Below are positions 35,381-46,544 of a stretch of DNA of 64,000 nt, piece by piece (position 1 is the first letter of the stretch; the number at the start of each line of letters is the position of its first letter). The notes below the pieces were generated by a model. That model searched no databases, was not told the origin of the DNA, and saw only the letters and a list, made by a program, of their open reading frames with translations. Position numbers and translations under genes: made by a program. This DNA comes from Hevea brasiliensis (lineage: Eukaryota; Streptophyta; Magnoliopsida; Malpighiales; Euphorbiaceae). The stretch covers positions 42,837,593-42,901,592 of the forward strand of contig NC_079501.1 in the NCBI RefSeq assembly GCF_030052815.1. Reading direction: 5' to 3'.

Positions 35381-37490
35381 TGTTAGTAGTATGCCCTAGA
35401 GCATGTCATTTAGTATGTATCTTGTACATCTTTTATTAATAAAAGGCATTTCCACTTTTTCGTTTACATAATATATTTATGTGTAATAGAAAAGGTCCAT
35501 TGATATTTTATTAGAAATTCTATTCTTAAGTTGTTAAGAATATGAGTGACAGTATCTCTAGCACAAAGTATCATACATAGGTTCACAATCGAGGATACTT
35601 CATAATAAGGACATGACTTATTTAGAAAGATTGTATTCATGTTTGTTCCTAAGTTATTTATATGAGATATAAATAAGATGGAATGGTGAGTCTCATGCCA
35701 TATAACAAACATGATAACCACTTATACATGACAAGTAAGCCGAACTAGTGATGCTTATGACAAGCACATAGAGTTTACTCTTGTAAATGTATTGTCATAA
35801 ATCATATTAGTGCATATAATCTTTAGACCTGAGATAGCACAGTTATATTGTATATAGGTGGTTTGAGTTTGATACTGCTTTCATACATGTACTGTGTATG
35901 GGTATATGGGTATGTGTTGGCTCCTACTAGTTATATATGGAGGTAGGTGTTGATCAAGATGGAATCTGTTCCTCTAAGTAAATAGGGATAAAATCCTATG
36001 TTCATTTAATTGTTCTTGATGTTTCAAGTTTCCTGGCCAGGACAGATAGATTTAATCAGAAAAGAGTTTCTAATGAGAAAATCTTTTTAATTGAGAACTG
36101 TAATTAAAAGAGAACATAATATTCATAGCAAATGGGGTTTGACATAAACCATTACTCCAGCTTGAATTGGGATTTTGTAACAGAGAGATTCTAGTGCATG
36201 GTAACATATGATTATAGGCTCATTTAAGGTAAAACTTATTACTGATTGGGTGGCCATGGCATGCTATGCTAGGTGTTAACCATGGTCTATGAGGTGCATA
36301 AAATGATTTAGAGAAATCATTTATTGTAAGAAAGAGTTCTGATAATATTAAGAGTTGATATCATGTCTCATTGCCAATTAGTGATGAGCCTAGTAAGTCA
36401 CACACATACACAAGTAATAACCAAATTAAATATGATTTAATTAATTAATTAAAGAGTTTAATTGATTAATTAAACAAGTTTGGTTTGCAATTAGATTGCA
36501 AAGTCCCTAGCATGGCTTGAAACCAAATCTAGATTATTGGATGTATAGTATAAGTTAAATTTATATTTAAAGTGTTTAAATATGAATTTAATTAATGAGA
36601 AATTAATTAATAGAGATTAATTAATTAATTTATATTTGATATAAATTGATTAGAAGAAAAGAAATAATTATTTTGGGTTGAGAACTAAAAATTAAGACAC
36701 AGGGGCATTTTGGTCATTTCACAGGGTGACATGTGGCACCATGAGATGGTGACACATGGCACTACACATAAGCTTGCCAAATGTCTTTTAATCATGTAAG
36801 ATGATTAAAATTAAGATTAAATATAGGTTTGACACTTGGCACAATGTGATTGGGTCAATTAAACCTAGAACCAATCAGAAGGTGACATGTGGCAAGGGTT
36901 TTAAGTGGTGACCTAGCTATATAAGTGTTGTTATAAAAAGAAAAATAACAATCAGCTGCTGCCTCCTTTTTCCTGCCACTCTTGAGGCTCCCATTCTCTC
37001 TTCTTCTTCATCTCTTATCAATTCCAAGAGATTAACAAACAATCTCTTGAATTAAAATTACTAAAGTTTGTTTCTAGTGTCCTGTTTACATCTTTAATCT
37101 CTTAAAAGGTAAAACTTGATTTTCTAATTAATAGAAAAAGCTTTAGAAGTTGTTCAAGGGTTTCCATAGGTGATCTTGGTGTGGACAAGCTAGAGGGACA
37201 ACATCTGGTGTCCTAAAGATGCATCCCAAAGGCAAAAATATGCTGCAGTGCATCAAGAGGTTAGTGTATTTATTCTTGATTTAATCTAGGGTTCTAAAAT
37301 TAATCTGATTAATTCTAAAATCATAAATGGAAAATATAGATCCAAAAACATATTAAAAGAGTTTTAATATATTTTTTATCATTGAAATCAAATAGATAAA
37401 AATAAATCTTGGATGATGCATGTGATCCTAGGTGAAAATTTTTTGAATTCAATGGTATAAACTTATGTTTTTCATGCTTCTGCTCCTTTA
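35381..37490 (+). mobile_element. Solo copia LTR (2110 bp) in LTR-D
   Basis: Starts TGTTAGTAGTATGCCCTAGA and ends TTCTGCTCCTTTA (usual end CTCCTTCA). Flanks GTATC and GTGTC (4 of 5). It has the same family as copia-1, -2 and -3. No primer site or internal sequence follows. The host LTR-D continues at 37491. Well-kept TATATAA at 36918-36924. Confidence 0.93.
36715..36924 (+). promoter_or_regulatory. Copia LTR promoter: CACATG/CATGTG array and TATA box
   Basis: Ahead of TATATAA (36918-36924), the motif GTGACATGTGGCA or its variants (GTGACACATGGCAC, GACACTTGGCAC) occurs four times between 36723 and 36895. The same layout is at 51958-52182 and 59300-59499. CACATG and CATGTG are known core sites of plant bHLH and NAC factors. 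Whether they act here is not shown. Confidence 0.5.
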
Positions 37491-39722
37491 GTGTCCTGCT
37501 AGAGTGTTTGGCTACCAAGAAAGTGAAGGAAAATTGAAGTTTAACAAAGAGAAAATTCTACCTAGTGTGGTTAGTGCAAGTCTCACTCTCCTCTCCTTTT
37601 CTATTGTTGATATTAGGTTAGTTTATAAGAAGAATTACATGAAAACTTGAAAAATTTTGCATGAATGGGAAATCATAAATTCTTTCCAGCCTATATACAT
37701 GGGGTGTTTGATGGTTTTAATGAAATTTAATGTGTCTATTAGTGTTGTTGATGAGTATATATGATGGATATATTGATTTCGCATGAGTTTGGTATGAGTT
37801 TGCATGAGATATGGTTATGGAGGTTAGGGTTTTGTATGGAGTTTAAGGATTTGATAATATGATGTTCAAATAAGGTTTTTGAGATCAATTGTTGACAATT
37901 TGATCTGGTTTAACCATGTATTGAAGAGAGTTATGGAATTGAATAAGGATTTGGAAGTGTTGCTTTGTGCTGGAATGCTAGATCTATGAGTTCAGTAGGT
38001 TTGTGTGCCTATAAGTTGAACTGTGCAACTCCAATTGGTGTGAAACCAATTGGAGATGAAATTTAGGATACAATGCCACATTTTTCATGAAGAGACCCTA
38101 CCCATAAACTGAACCTATCATGACATAAAATTTGCTTGAATCTGGGTAACCACCTACTGGGCCTAGAAAAATAACTATATGAACAGTAAATGTTCAAATG
38201 GGCATAACTCACACTAGCAAGATCAGAATAACTTGATTCTTGAACCAATGGAATGTTTAGACATAGGAGAACATTTTTCATGAAGAACATAAAGCCCAGT
38301 TCTAACTCTAACCCAACCAATTTGCTAGAAAAAATTAGGTCAACAATTCTGACCCGAACCAGAATCTGACATGAAATTCTGGACTTTGACCTAACCGACC
38401 AGTTTTGGGAAAAATGCTATAACTTAGTCCACAAAACTGAAAATAGAGTGAATCCAAAGCAAAAATTTCTATAAGACATAGAACTACAATTTTGATGTTT
38501 TGACCAAAATTGAGAACATAGTGGAACTTGGACAATTTGCTAGGACAATTTAGTATTCCAAATTCTGAAATTTCTTGAAATTGAACTAAATAGCCACTTG
38601 ACCTCAGAAAAAGTATTTAAATCATATCTCCTATTAGGAAACTCTAATTGGGATAAGCCACATTGTTCTGGAAATCTTAAAAATAGGACTCCAACTTTGA
38701 TTTCGGAACTTTCCTCAAATTTTGAGTGTAAGTACCCTAAAATGGGAATCAAAGATACTAACCTAAACCTGAAATCCTGAAGGCATAGGGTTCAGGAGTC
38801 TAGGTCAGTTAATTGGCTATAACTCACCCTACATAACCTGAAAAATTGTGATTTTTGAACCTGAGTGACCCTAAGACATAGGAGAACAACTCATATGAAG
38901 GACATTAGGCCTAAATATGATTACAACAAGTCCAGCCATTAGGGCAAATCTTGACTTTAGAATTTCCCTGGTTCTATAACCATAAAGGGTCAATTAACCA
39001 GTCTTGGAAAATTAACCATAATTTGAGTTCTAAAACTCCAAATTGAGTAATTCAAAAAAAGAAATCAAAGTTTAATCATAAAGGAACAACTTCTATGAAG
39101 GTAGTGTGGTCAAACATACCCTACATCTTAGCCAAATTGCTAGACAAAGATAGGGGACAGAATCTGGACCTAAAGAAAGGTTCAAGGAATTATTTGATAT
39201 ATGATATATAAATTACCTAAATGGTTTGCCAAATACATAAGTTGCATGAAAGTGAGATTGGAACCTATTTTTCCATTACAAAAGACATGAAATTACTATA
39301 AAGCACTAATAGTGCATAACATGAAATAATAAGTTTATAAGTACTTAATAACATTAATTTGCCCAAAGTACACCTAGACTTATGTATATAGCTTGGATCA
39401 ATTGGTATACCAATTAGGGACTACAGATTATAGTACTGCCTACCTGAATGATCATTAATAAACAATATCTATCTGATATGGTTATTCCTCTGGTTTTATG
39501 TTTGGCCAAATATGGATGTCTAACTAGTATACTCCCATGTATCTAATCTTTATAGTCTATTATAGGTTACTTGGGCACTGATATGAATTTAATAAGACTG
39601 AATATGGAATAAATGAGCAGAAAAGATCCCGATAAACTTATTTGCTCCCAAAGTTCAATAAATATGTAAATGACTCAAAATTCATTAAATCTGCACTTCT
39701 TTATGAAATTATACATTTAATA

Positions 39723-42700
39723 TGTCACGCCTTACCCCTCTGTAAGACATAATATGATCTCGTAGTATACCTAATGAATTACCGAACTTCACCTACCGAT
39801 AACCCATTAAATATACTACAAGGGATTTTAAACTAATTCAATTCGTTTCAAATTCTGAAATAGTGATAAGTAATTATTAAAGAACTTTTAAATGAAGTTT
39901 ATGTCATGGATTGAAATTTTGATTAATTCAGGATTTTGTAAATTTTACAGAAATTTCGATAGAGTTCCGTTTAAAAATTGAGAAAACAACTCTTCAAAAC
40001 CTATTAAAAACACTCCCACTACATATAATGTCCACAACTCCATTTAAACCCAACACAATCTAAACTCAACCAATATAATTTCAAGTAATCTCAGTATCAT
40101 TTAATTCAGTTCAATTCACATATAAAATTCTCAATTTAAGAAAAAGAGAACAAAATAATATTATTACAAATTTTGTTATACATTTGCTCATTTGGTTCTA
40201 TAGATACATATGAATAAATAATTTACATAAAAAAGAAATTTACAAGGTATAAAATATTATACCCATAAAAGATCTGAAAATTGCTTCAACTGTAATTATA
40301 AGTAGCTCACTCAGTTGCTTTATCTTTCTCCCTATTTGCAACAGCAAGAAAAAGCCATCGCTGAGTAATTTACTCAGTGGTGCACAATAATAATTTTTAA
40401 AAGTGACTAAAAATATAATCACCCAATGGTAAGCAAAAATTTAAAAATTCTCATTATCACAGTTCACAAAGCTGATGCCAATATTTTTAATAACAATTTA
40501 TCAAATTAAACTGTAAACAATAGTGTTGCCAATAATTACCATAACTTAGGTCATGACACGAAATTTTACGATCAATGCCATATTGTACACCACATTAAGT
40601 AATCTACAACCTTACTAATTGAAATTAATGAGAGAGGTGGCTAGCTAGCTATATGAGTGCTCATCCGAACTTAACATTAACGGCAAGCCAGAGAGAGAGG
40701 AGCATAATCAACTCAACTCCATAGATGGAGGAGGAACACAATATAATTTTCATGCTAATTGTGATTTCAAAATCCAATTCAAAACCACATCATTCAAATA
40801 TTTCATACAAATCACTAATTATATTTCATTCCAAATTCTCATTTATAAAATAGGCAACACACTATTTCTCAAATAAAATTCTCAAAGCCATAACAATAAA
40901 AAATTATTCTCAACACTTATTCAAATAAATTTTCAAGTAGAAAACAAGAAATTAAAATTTGTTGTGCACAAACCTCCTTTGCTTGCTTTGATTTAATCCA
41001 CTCTTCCTCCTTCCTTAGAGGGCTCCTTTCCAACTGAAACACATAATTAAAGTATTTCAATACTTATCCTAGATGTTTCCAATAACTAATCCAATAATTG
41101 CACTATACATACTTAAGTTATTTATGAAATTTCATAAGCTTTGAGTTCCTTGCATTTGATGTTATTGTGGTTACTATTCACATTACTATTCATGTAATTT
41201 TTTTTTTACTATTTCATAAATAATAGGTATACAAATTCTAATTTCATGCTAGTACCACATTTTGGGTTATAAACTTATTGGCATTAGTTGCCAATTACAA
41301 TTCAAGTCTTTTTAGGAGTAATTTCAAAATTTCACTTTTTTTTCACCAATGTTTACTATTTCATTGGACCAATCTACAATGGAAATTTGACTAAAATTTC
41401 TTCACCAAAGTTGTTCCTTAATTTCTCTACTTTAATTCCCTTTTTGAATCACTCCATTTGGAGATTTTTAGCTCAAGTTATGGCATTTTTACCATAACTG
41501 GCCGGATTGGTCCATGTCCAAAATTTCTGGGCAAATTTTAGTTCTGGCAGTTTTAATGAGCTAAATTTGGTTAGCAATTTGATTAGTTTATGGTCAGAAT
41601 TTGGGTTTCTATTATTCATGAAAGTTGTTCTACTATGTCTAATCTTTCGATGGGTTCTAGAATCAGGTCATTTGGACCTCTCTACACAAAGTTATGGCCA
41701 TTTGAACATGTACTGTTCATTTGGTCAATTTTGTCCAGAATCAGGACACCAATTCCGGATTCAAGCCAATTTTTGGTCAACTTAGGGTTAGTTTTTTGGC
41801 ATGATTTCTTCATGAAAAATGTGGCATTATGACCCTAATTTCATATCCAATTAGCCTCACACCAATTAGAGTAACACAACTCTACTTATGGCCATTTAAC
41901 CTTGCTAGACTCATTGGTCTAGAATTCAGCAACTCAATAACCATTAGTTTTTCTCAATTCCATTCACCAATTCTCAATTCATAACACTCTAAATGACTAT
42001 AATTAAGCATCAATAACATTAATTAGTCAACATTTCATCAAAACCCTAATTTCCACCTAAAACGCTAATTCTTTTCTTCAAAATTTCATGCACACATGAA
42101 ATTTCCATGCAAATCACCACTTCATTCAAGTTCACAACATCATTTAAGCAAGATTACATGTTCAATGAAATTGAAACACTTCAAAACCCTAATAATTCAT
42201 GGCTGGCCAAAATTCTAGGGGTTCCCATATATGCATGATTTTCCAATTTATCATCTTAAACTCTCACAATTATACTCAATTTCAAAGAAAGAAGAAGAGA
42301 GAAGGCTTGAAATACCAATAACCTCTATGAAGCTTTTTCCAAACTTCAATCTCTTCACTTTTTTTTTTTAATTTCTTGCCCCCAAATTCTCAATCAAGGT
42401 TCACAATCAAATTTTCTACTGATGAATTATAAGATTCTAGAGAAAATTTTAGTTATTTTGAAGCTTGGTGGTCTTTAATGGTGGGAAGGAAAAGAAAAGA
42501 GAGAGAGAGATGAAAATGGTGGCCAGCTAGATTTTTGAGGAAGAAGGGCTAATTTTTTTCTTTTAAATTTTGTCTCATTTTTAAAATAATTATCCCCAAT
42601 TTTTCACAATTTAAAATTATAATTTTAATTAGGTCATGCTTGCATCATTATGATGTCATAATCACTTTAAAAATTGAATTTTTTTTTTCCTTTTTCTTTT

Positions 42701-43201
42701 CTTCCATACACTTCTTTATGTTTTTAATCCTTTTTTATAATTTTAATGGACATTTAGGCCAAGACTCACCTCTAAGAGTGAATTGACCAAAATGCCCCTT
42801 ATCGGGTCTGATTAATTTTTCTAATAGCACTAGGTTACTTCCTGAACTCTGATTTAATTATTTGAACTTATTCTCTATTGTTTTCTATGGTTTTCACATT
42901 ACCATTAGTTTCGCAATTATCCCTAGGCCTAGGGTGTCATAAGGTCCCACATGAATTTAGGCTAGCAACTGCGCTCTCAGTTGCTTCCTGGTTCGATCAC
43001 CCATCGCCGGGACCTCTACACATTTAACCGATTAGGCTTTGTTTTTCTTATTTCCATTTCACTTTCATGTGATTTCTATTAATCTTTATTTATGAATTTT
43101 TTAAATGATTGAGACATGGTTCTAAACATCTTGACTGTCCGGACAGACACTAGTCATCTAAACAGTAGAATGTATAGCCTACTTAGTATGGGGGTATTAC
43201 A
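39723..43201 (-). mobile_element. LTR-F: solo gypsy LTR, minus strand (3479 bp)
   Basis: On the plus strand it runs from TGTCACGCCTTACCCCTCTG to GGGGGTATTACA. Flanks TAATA and GAATA (4 of 5). It has the 5S-like module at 42980-43030, a worn CCAATTGG pair at 41847-41869, palindrome TGTCCGGACA near 43137-43146 and hairpins at 40338-40377. Purine-rich and A/T-run stretches around 42300-42720 match the same part of LTR-E. No coding sequence. Confidence 0.93.
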
Positions 43202-43817
43202 GAATAATTATCTTTAATTATTTAGTTATTTTTACTTTAATTTATGCACTACTAAGCAATTCGCTTAGCGTGTTGGTTTTTCATCGCGCAGGTACTAGTG
43301 AATAGGACCAGTCCAGACAGTGAATTGGAGCAAATTTGCAGTAGTGTGACGTGTCACCTCAACAGTCTATTTTTGGTAGGGCCTATCTGTATTTGGCTTT
43401 TGTATTTTGATCATTGTACATAAGTGAGTGATGTAATTAAATTTTGAGATTGTATAATAATTTGTAAATTATGTACTTGACTTTTATAAATGGAATGGGA
43501 TGAGATTTCTTTTCAAATGAATTTATGAGAATTATGATGATATGACTGATTATATGATATGGATATGATAAGAGGTGAATTGATATATATTGAAGTTATG
43601 ATATGAAAATTCTAACAGGTAAATAGTAATATGCCAAACGTTAATAAAACAGAGGAGACTTTGTCCGGGTCTCCACAACAAAAAAAGAAAAAAGAGAAAT
43701 ATGGAACATAAGATTACAAATAAATATGAAAAGATAAAATAGATAAGGTGCTCCAGCACAGAATGTGGCACATCTTGCTTGGTTACACTGTAGACAAGCT
43801 AAGGGGTGTTATAGTTT

Positions 43818-44480
43818 TGGCTGAAGAAGATTACATTTTTAGGGCATATTGTATCTGCAGAGGGTATTAAGGTGGATCCTAGTAAAGTATAAGCTATTCT
43901 TAATTGAAAGCCACCCATAAATGTCACTGAAGTTCAGAGTTTCCTTGGTCTAGCTGGGTATTACCGCAGATTTGTGAAGGGATTCTCCATGTTAGCATCT
44001 CCATTGACTAAGCTACTTAGGATGGATGTGAAATTTTAGTGGACTGATCAGTGCCAGTAAAGTTTTGATGAGTTGAAGAGGTGTTTAACTGAAGCTTTAG
44101 TCTTAACTTTACCTACTTTGGGGAAAGAGTATACCATATACAGTGATGCTTCTCATAATGGATTGGGTCTATGTTGATGCAAGATAGGAACGTCATTGCC
44201 TATGCTTCTCACCAGCTTAAACCACATGAGAGAAATTATCCTACACATGACTTAGAGCTAGCAGCCATTGTTTTTGCCTTGAAGATCTAGAGACATTACT
44301 TATATGGGAAGAAGTGTTACATCTACACAGATCATAAGAGCTTGAAGTATCTGGTTTACAGAAAGAATTGAATTTGAGGCAGAGAATGTGGTTAAAGCTG
44401 ATAAAAGATTATGACTACTTGATAGACTATCAACCTGGGAAAGCAAATGTGGTAGCAGATGCCTTAAGTCACAAGACCAT
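43818..44480 (+). pseudogene. G1 RT C-terminus and RNase H (pol segment 3a)
   Basis: LKKITFLGHIVSAEGIKVDP, then [20 protein letters not shown], then RNase [24 protein letters not shown] and the tail [14 protein letters not shown] near 44430. In-frame stops: TAA at 43899 (VQ/VE codon), TGA at 43914 (Trp), TAG at 44037 (shared with 3237-3239 minus) and TAG at 44288 (Trp). One-base losses near 44169 and 44352 shift the frame when compared with the minus-strand copy at 2548-3446. Confidence 0.9.
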
Positions 44481-45580
44481 GGCTAGTTTGAAAGCATCAC
44501 CTCTATCCATGGTGCATGATTTGAGGACATTACATGCTAACAGGCAAATGGTAGTTACTTGGCAAGTGAAGCCAACTCTGATTGAACAAATCAAGGCAGC
44601 AGCTCAGAATGATGAAAAGTATTTGAAGTTAGAGGAAGAAGCTCGGGATGGCCAGAAATCAAACTTTGAAGTCAATGATAAGAGCTTTTTGCTATATCAG
44701 GGCATAATATACATTCCTGATGATGTTGAATTGAGGTAAATCATTTTGAAGGAAGCACATGACTCACCATTTACTATGCACCCTAGTGGAACTAAAATGT
44801 ATAGAAACATGAAAGAACACTATTGGTGGATGGGCATGAAGAAAGATATTATAGAATATGTGGCTAAATGCCTAACTTGTCAGCAAGTAAAGGCAGAACA
44901 CCAAGTGCCAGCAGGGTTACTACAACCATTGTCAATTCCCGAGTGGAAATAGGAACGAATTATTATGGATTTTTTGATGGGACTTCCACGTACACAGAAA
45001 GGTCACGATGCAGTTTGGGTTATTATTGATAGATTGACCAAGTCTGTACACTTTTTGCCAGTGAGGATGGATTATAGCCTGGACAGATTGGCTAAATTGT
45101 ACATTGATGAAGTGGTGAGGTTGCATGGAGTGCCAGTGTCTATTGTGTCTAATAGAGATCCAAGGTTCACTTCTAAATTCTGGGGTAGTCTTCAAAAAGC
45201 TCTAGGAACTAGATTGAACTTCAGCACAGCATTCCATCCATAAACAGATGGCCATTCTGAGAGAATTATTTAGATTTCAGAGGATATGCCTTGGACTTGT
45301 GTGATTGAGTTTGAAGAAAGTTGGGATACACACTTGCCTTTGATTGAATTCGCCTATAACAATAGTTATCAATCAAGCATTGGGATGCCTTCATATGAAG
45401 CACTTTATGGCAGGAAGTGTAGAACTCCCTTGTGTTGGGATGAAGTGGGCAAGAGAAAGTTAATTGGCCTTGAGATTATATAGCAGACTGAAGAAAAGAT
45501 TAAGATAATTCGAGACAGACTCAAAGCTGCATCCAACAGATAGTAATCCTATATAGATTTGAAGAGATGGGACATTTAGT
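44481..45580 (+). pseudogene. G1 integrase (pol segment 3b)
   Basis: After a variable linker, the HHCC zinc domain is complete: EAHDSPFTMHPSGTK, MKEHYWWMGMKKDI and CLTCQQVKAEH. Catalytic core: MDFLMGLPRTQKGHDAVWVI, IDRLTKSVHFLPVR, then VSNRDPRFTSKFWG and HSER. The second catalytic Asp of the D,D,E triad (VSDRDP in relatives) is Asn here (45151-45153). Stops replace conserved residues at 44737, 44950, 45241, 45271 and 45481. Enzyme would insert the element DNA. This copy is dead. Confidence 0.92.
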
Positions 45581-45941
45581 ATTCTGTGGGTGACAAGGTG
45601 TTCTCGAAAGTTTCCCCTTGGAATAAGATTATGAGATTCTGTAAAAAGGGAAAACTAAGTCCTTGTTTCATCGGGCCATATGAGGTTCTGAAAAGAGTGG
45701 TTCCGTTGGCATATAAACTTGTATTGCCCCCAGAGTTGGAGAAGATCCACAATATTTTTCATGTCTCCATGTTGAGAAGGTACGGATCAGACCCATCCTA
45801 CATCTTGCTAGTAGAGGAGATTGAAGTGAGTTCAGACTTAACCTGTGATGAAGAACCAATAAAGATCTTGGCACATGAGGCAAAACAGCTAAGGAACAAG
45901 CAAATACCTCTAGTGAAAGTACTATGGAACCATCATTCTAT
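45581..45941 (+). pseudogene. G1 C-terminal region, chromodomain-like
   Basis: VGDKVFSKVSPW, then LSPCFIGPYEVLKRV, LPPELEKIHNIFHVSMLRRY and EEPIKILAHEAKQLRNKQIP. It ends at LVKVLWNHHS. The last part is the start of the chromodomain found at the integrase C-terminus of chromoviruses, whose aromatic tail (EEATWE type) is missing. At about 45941 the sequence changes to copia LTR. Confidence 0.85.
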
Positions 45942-46543
45942 GGTAAGGGAGTTAGGGTTTGACCAAAGTATATAAAGAGAAGTTATAAAGAAAATTCAGC
46001 CCACCTATCTTTTCTCTCATATGGGATGGCAACATGGTGTCTCCCTCTCCTCTTCAATTTCTCAATTGATTCAAAGGGAAAAACTTATATTTCCTCTTGA
46101 ATTAAATTATTAGAAAGTGTTTCTAACACCCAATACATTCATACAACCTTCACAAAGCATAAACCCCATCTCATAATTGGTTGATAAGGCTTGAAAAGCA
46201 AATCTAGGGGCTGCCATTGCTACTTTGGTGTGTGATTGTGGTAGACAAACTAGAGGGACAACTTTTGCGGTCCTAAAAATATCCTAAGATTGCATCAATT
46301 GTGCATCAAGAGGTTAGTACTTAAAAATTCCTCTTTTAGTTAGGGTTTAATTGAATTAAATGTTAATTCATAATCTTTGATGGCAAATAAAATTTTAATG
46401 CATGCTAAAATATGTTTTGGTATGCAATTGGGCATTGGAAATTAATTAGGTTCATAAGAAACTTGGTATGGTGCATGTAACCTTAGAAATAAATTTTGAA
46501 ATTCAAGGTTCTAATGCCCAATAATCACGCTTTCACTCCTTCA
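45942..46543 (+). repeat. Truncated 5' LTR of copia-1 (about 600 bp)
   Basis: Only the promoter-to-end part of the LTR is present. TATATAAA is at 45969-45976. The AGAGGGACAAC..GTCCTAAA and TGCATCAAGAGGTTAGT blocks follow, and the end is TTTCACTCCTTCA. It differs clearly from the 2.1-kb family LTRs, so it is older or a sister subfamily. The upstream 1.5 kb and any target duplication are gone. It joins the G1 chromodomain remnant directly. Confidence 0.75.
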
Positions 46544-46544
46544 A

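Larger units (their letters stand above)
31111..43812 (+). mobile_element. LTR-D: solo gypsy LTR hit by three later insertions
   Basis: Segments 31111-31420, 34884-35380, 37491-39722 and 43202-43812, about 3.6 kb. Starts TGTAATTCCCTCACTTTAGG and ends AAGGGGTGTTATA. Perfect target duplication GTTTT at 31106-31110 and 43813-43817. Same 3' end type as LTR-C. It has the 5S-like module (31280-31333), CCAATTGG pair (38031-38053), an expanded series of about five degenerate repeats (38170-39180) and the first hairpin CTAAGC..GCTTAG (43252-43268). Confidence 0.93.
18778..45941 (+). mobile_element. G1: old gutted Ty3/gypsy interior carrying two solo-LTR stacks
   Basis: Three pieces of one pol gene in order: 18778-19226, 30399-31110 and 43818-45941. 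They rejoin in frame at both target duplications (TAGAC; GTTTT). Neither LTR of G1 is visible. Gag and the 5' end are cut off by LTR-H. The 3' end is cut off by the truncated copia-1 LTR. It is the oldest layer seen and the host of LTR-A and LTR-D. Lineage is most like Tekay/Del chromoviruses (inference). Confidence 0.88.

Noticed and set aside
35464..35721. Recurrent 85-residue antisense ORF in copia LTRs (2206, 35464, 50701, 58059)
   Set aside because: Same LTR position each time, so conservation is by copying. No start context, domain or partner gene supports coding.
37500..39720. A possible plant gene between LTR insertions
   Set aside because: The stretch aligns with other gypsy LTRs (CCAATTGG pair, degenerate repeats) and completes LTR-D between its GTTTT duplications. 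No conserved frame is present.
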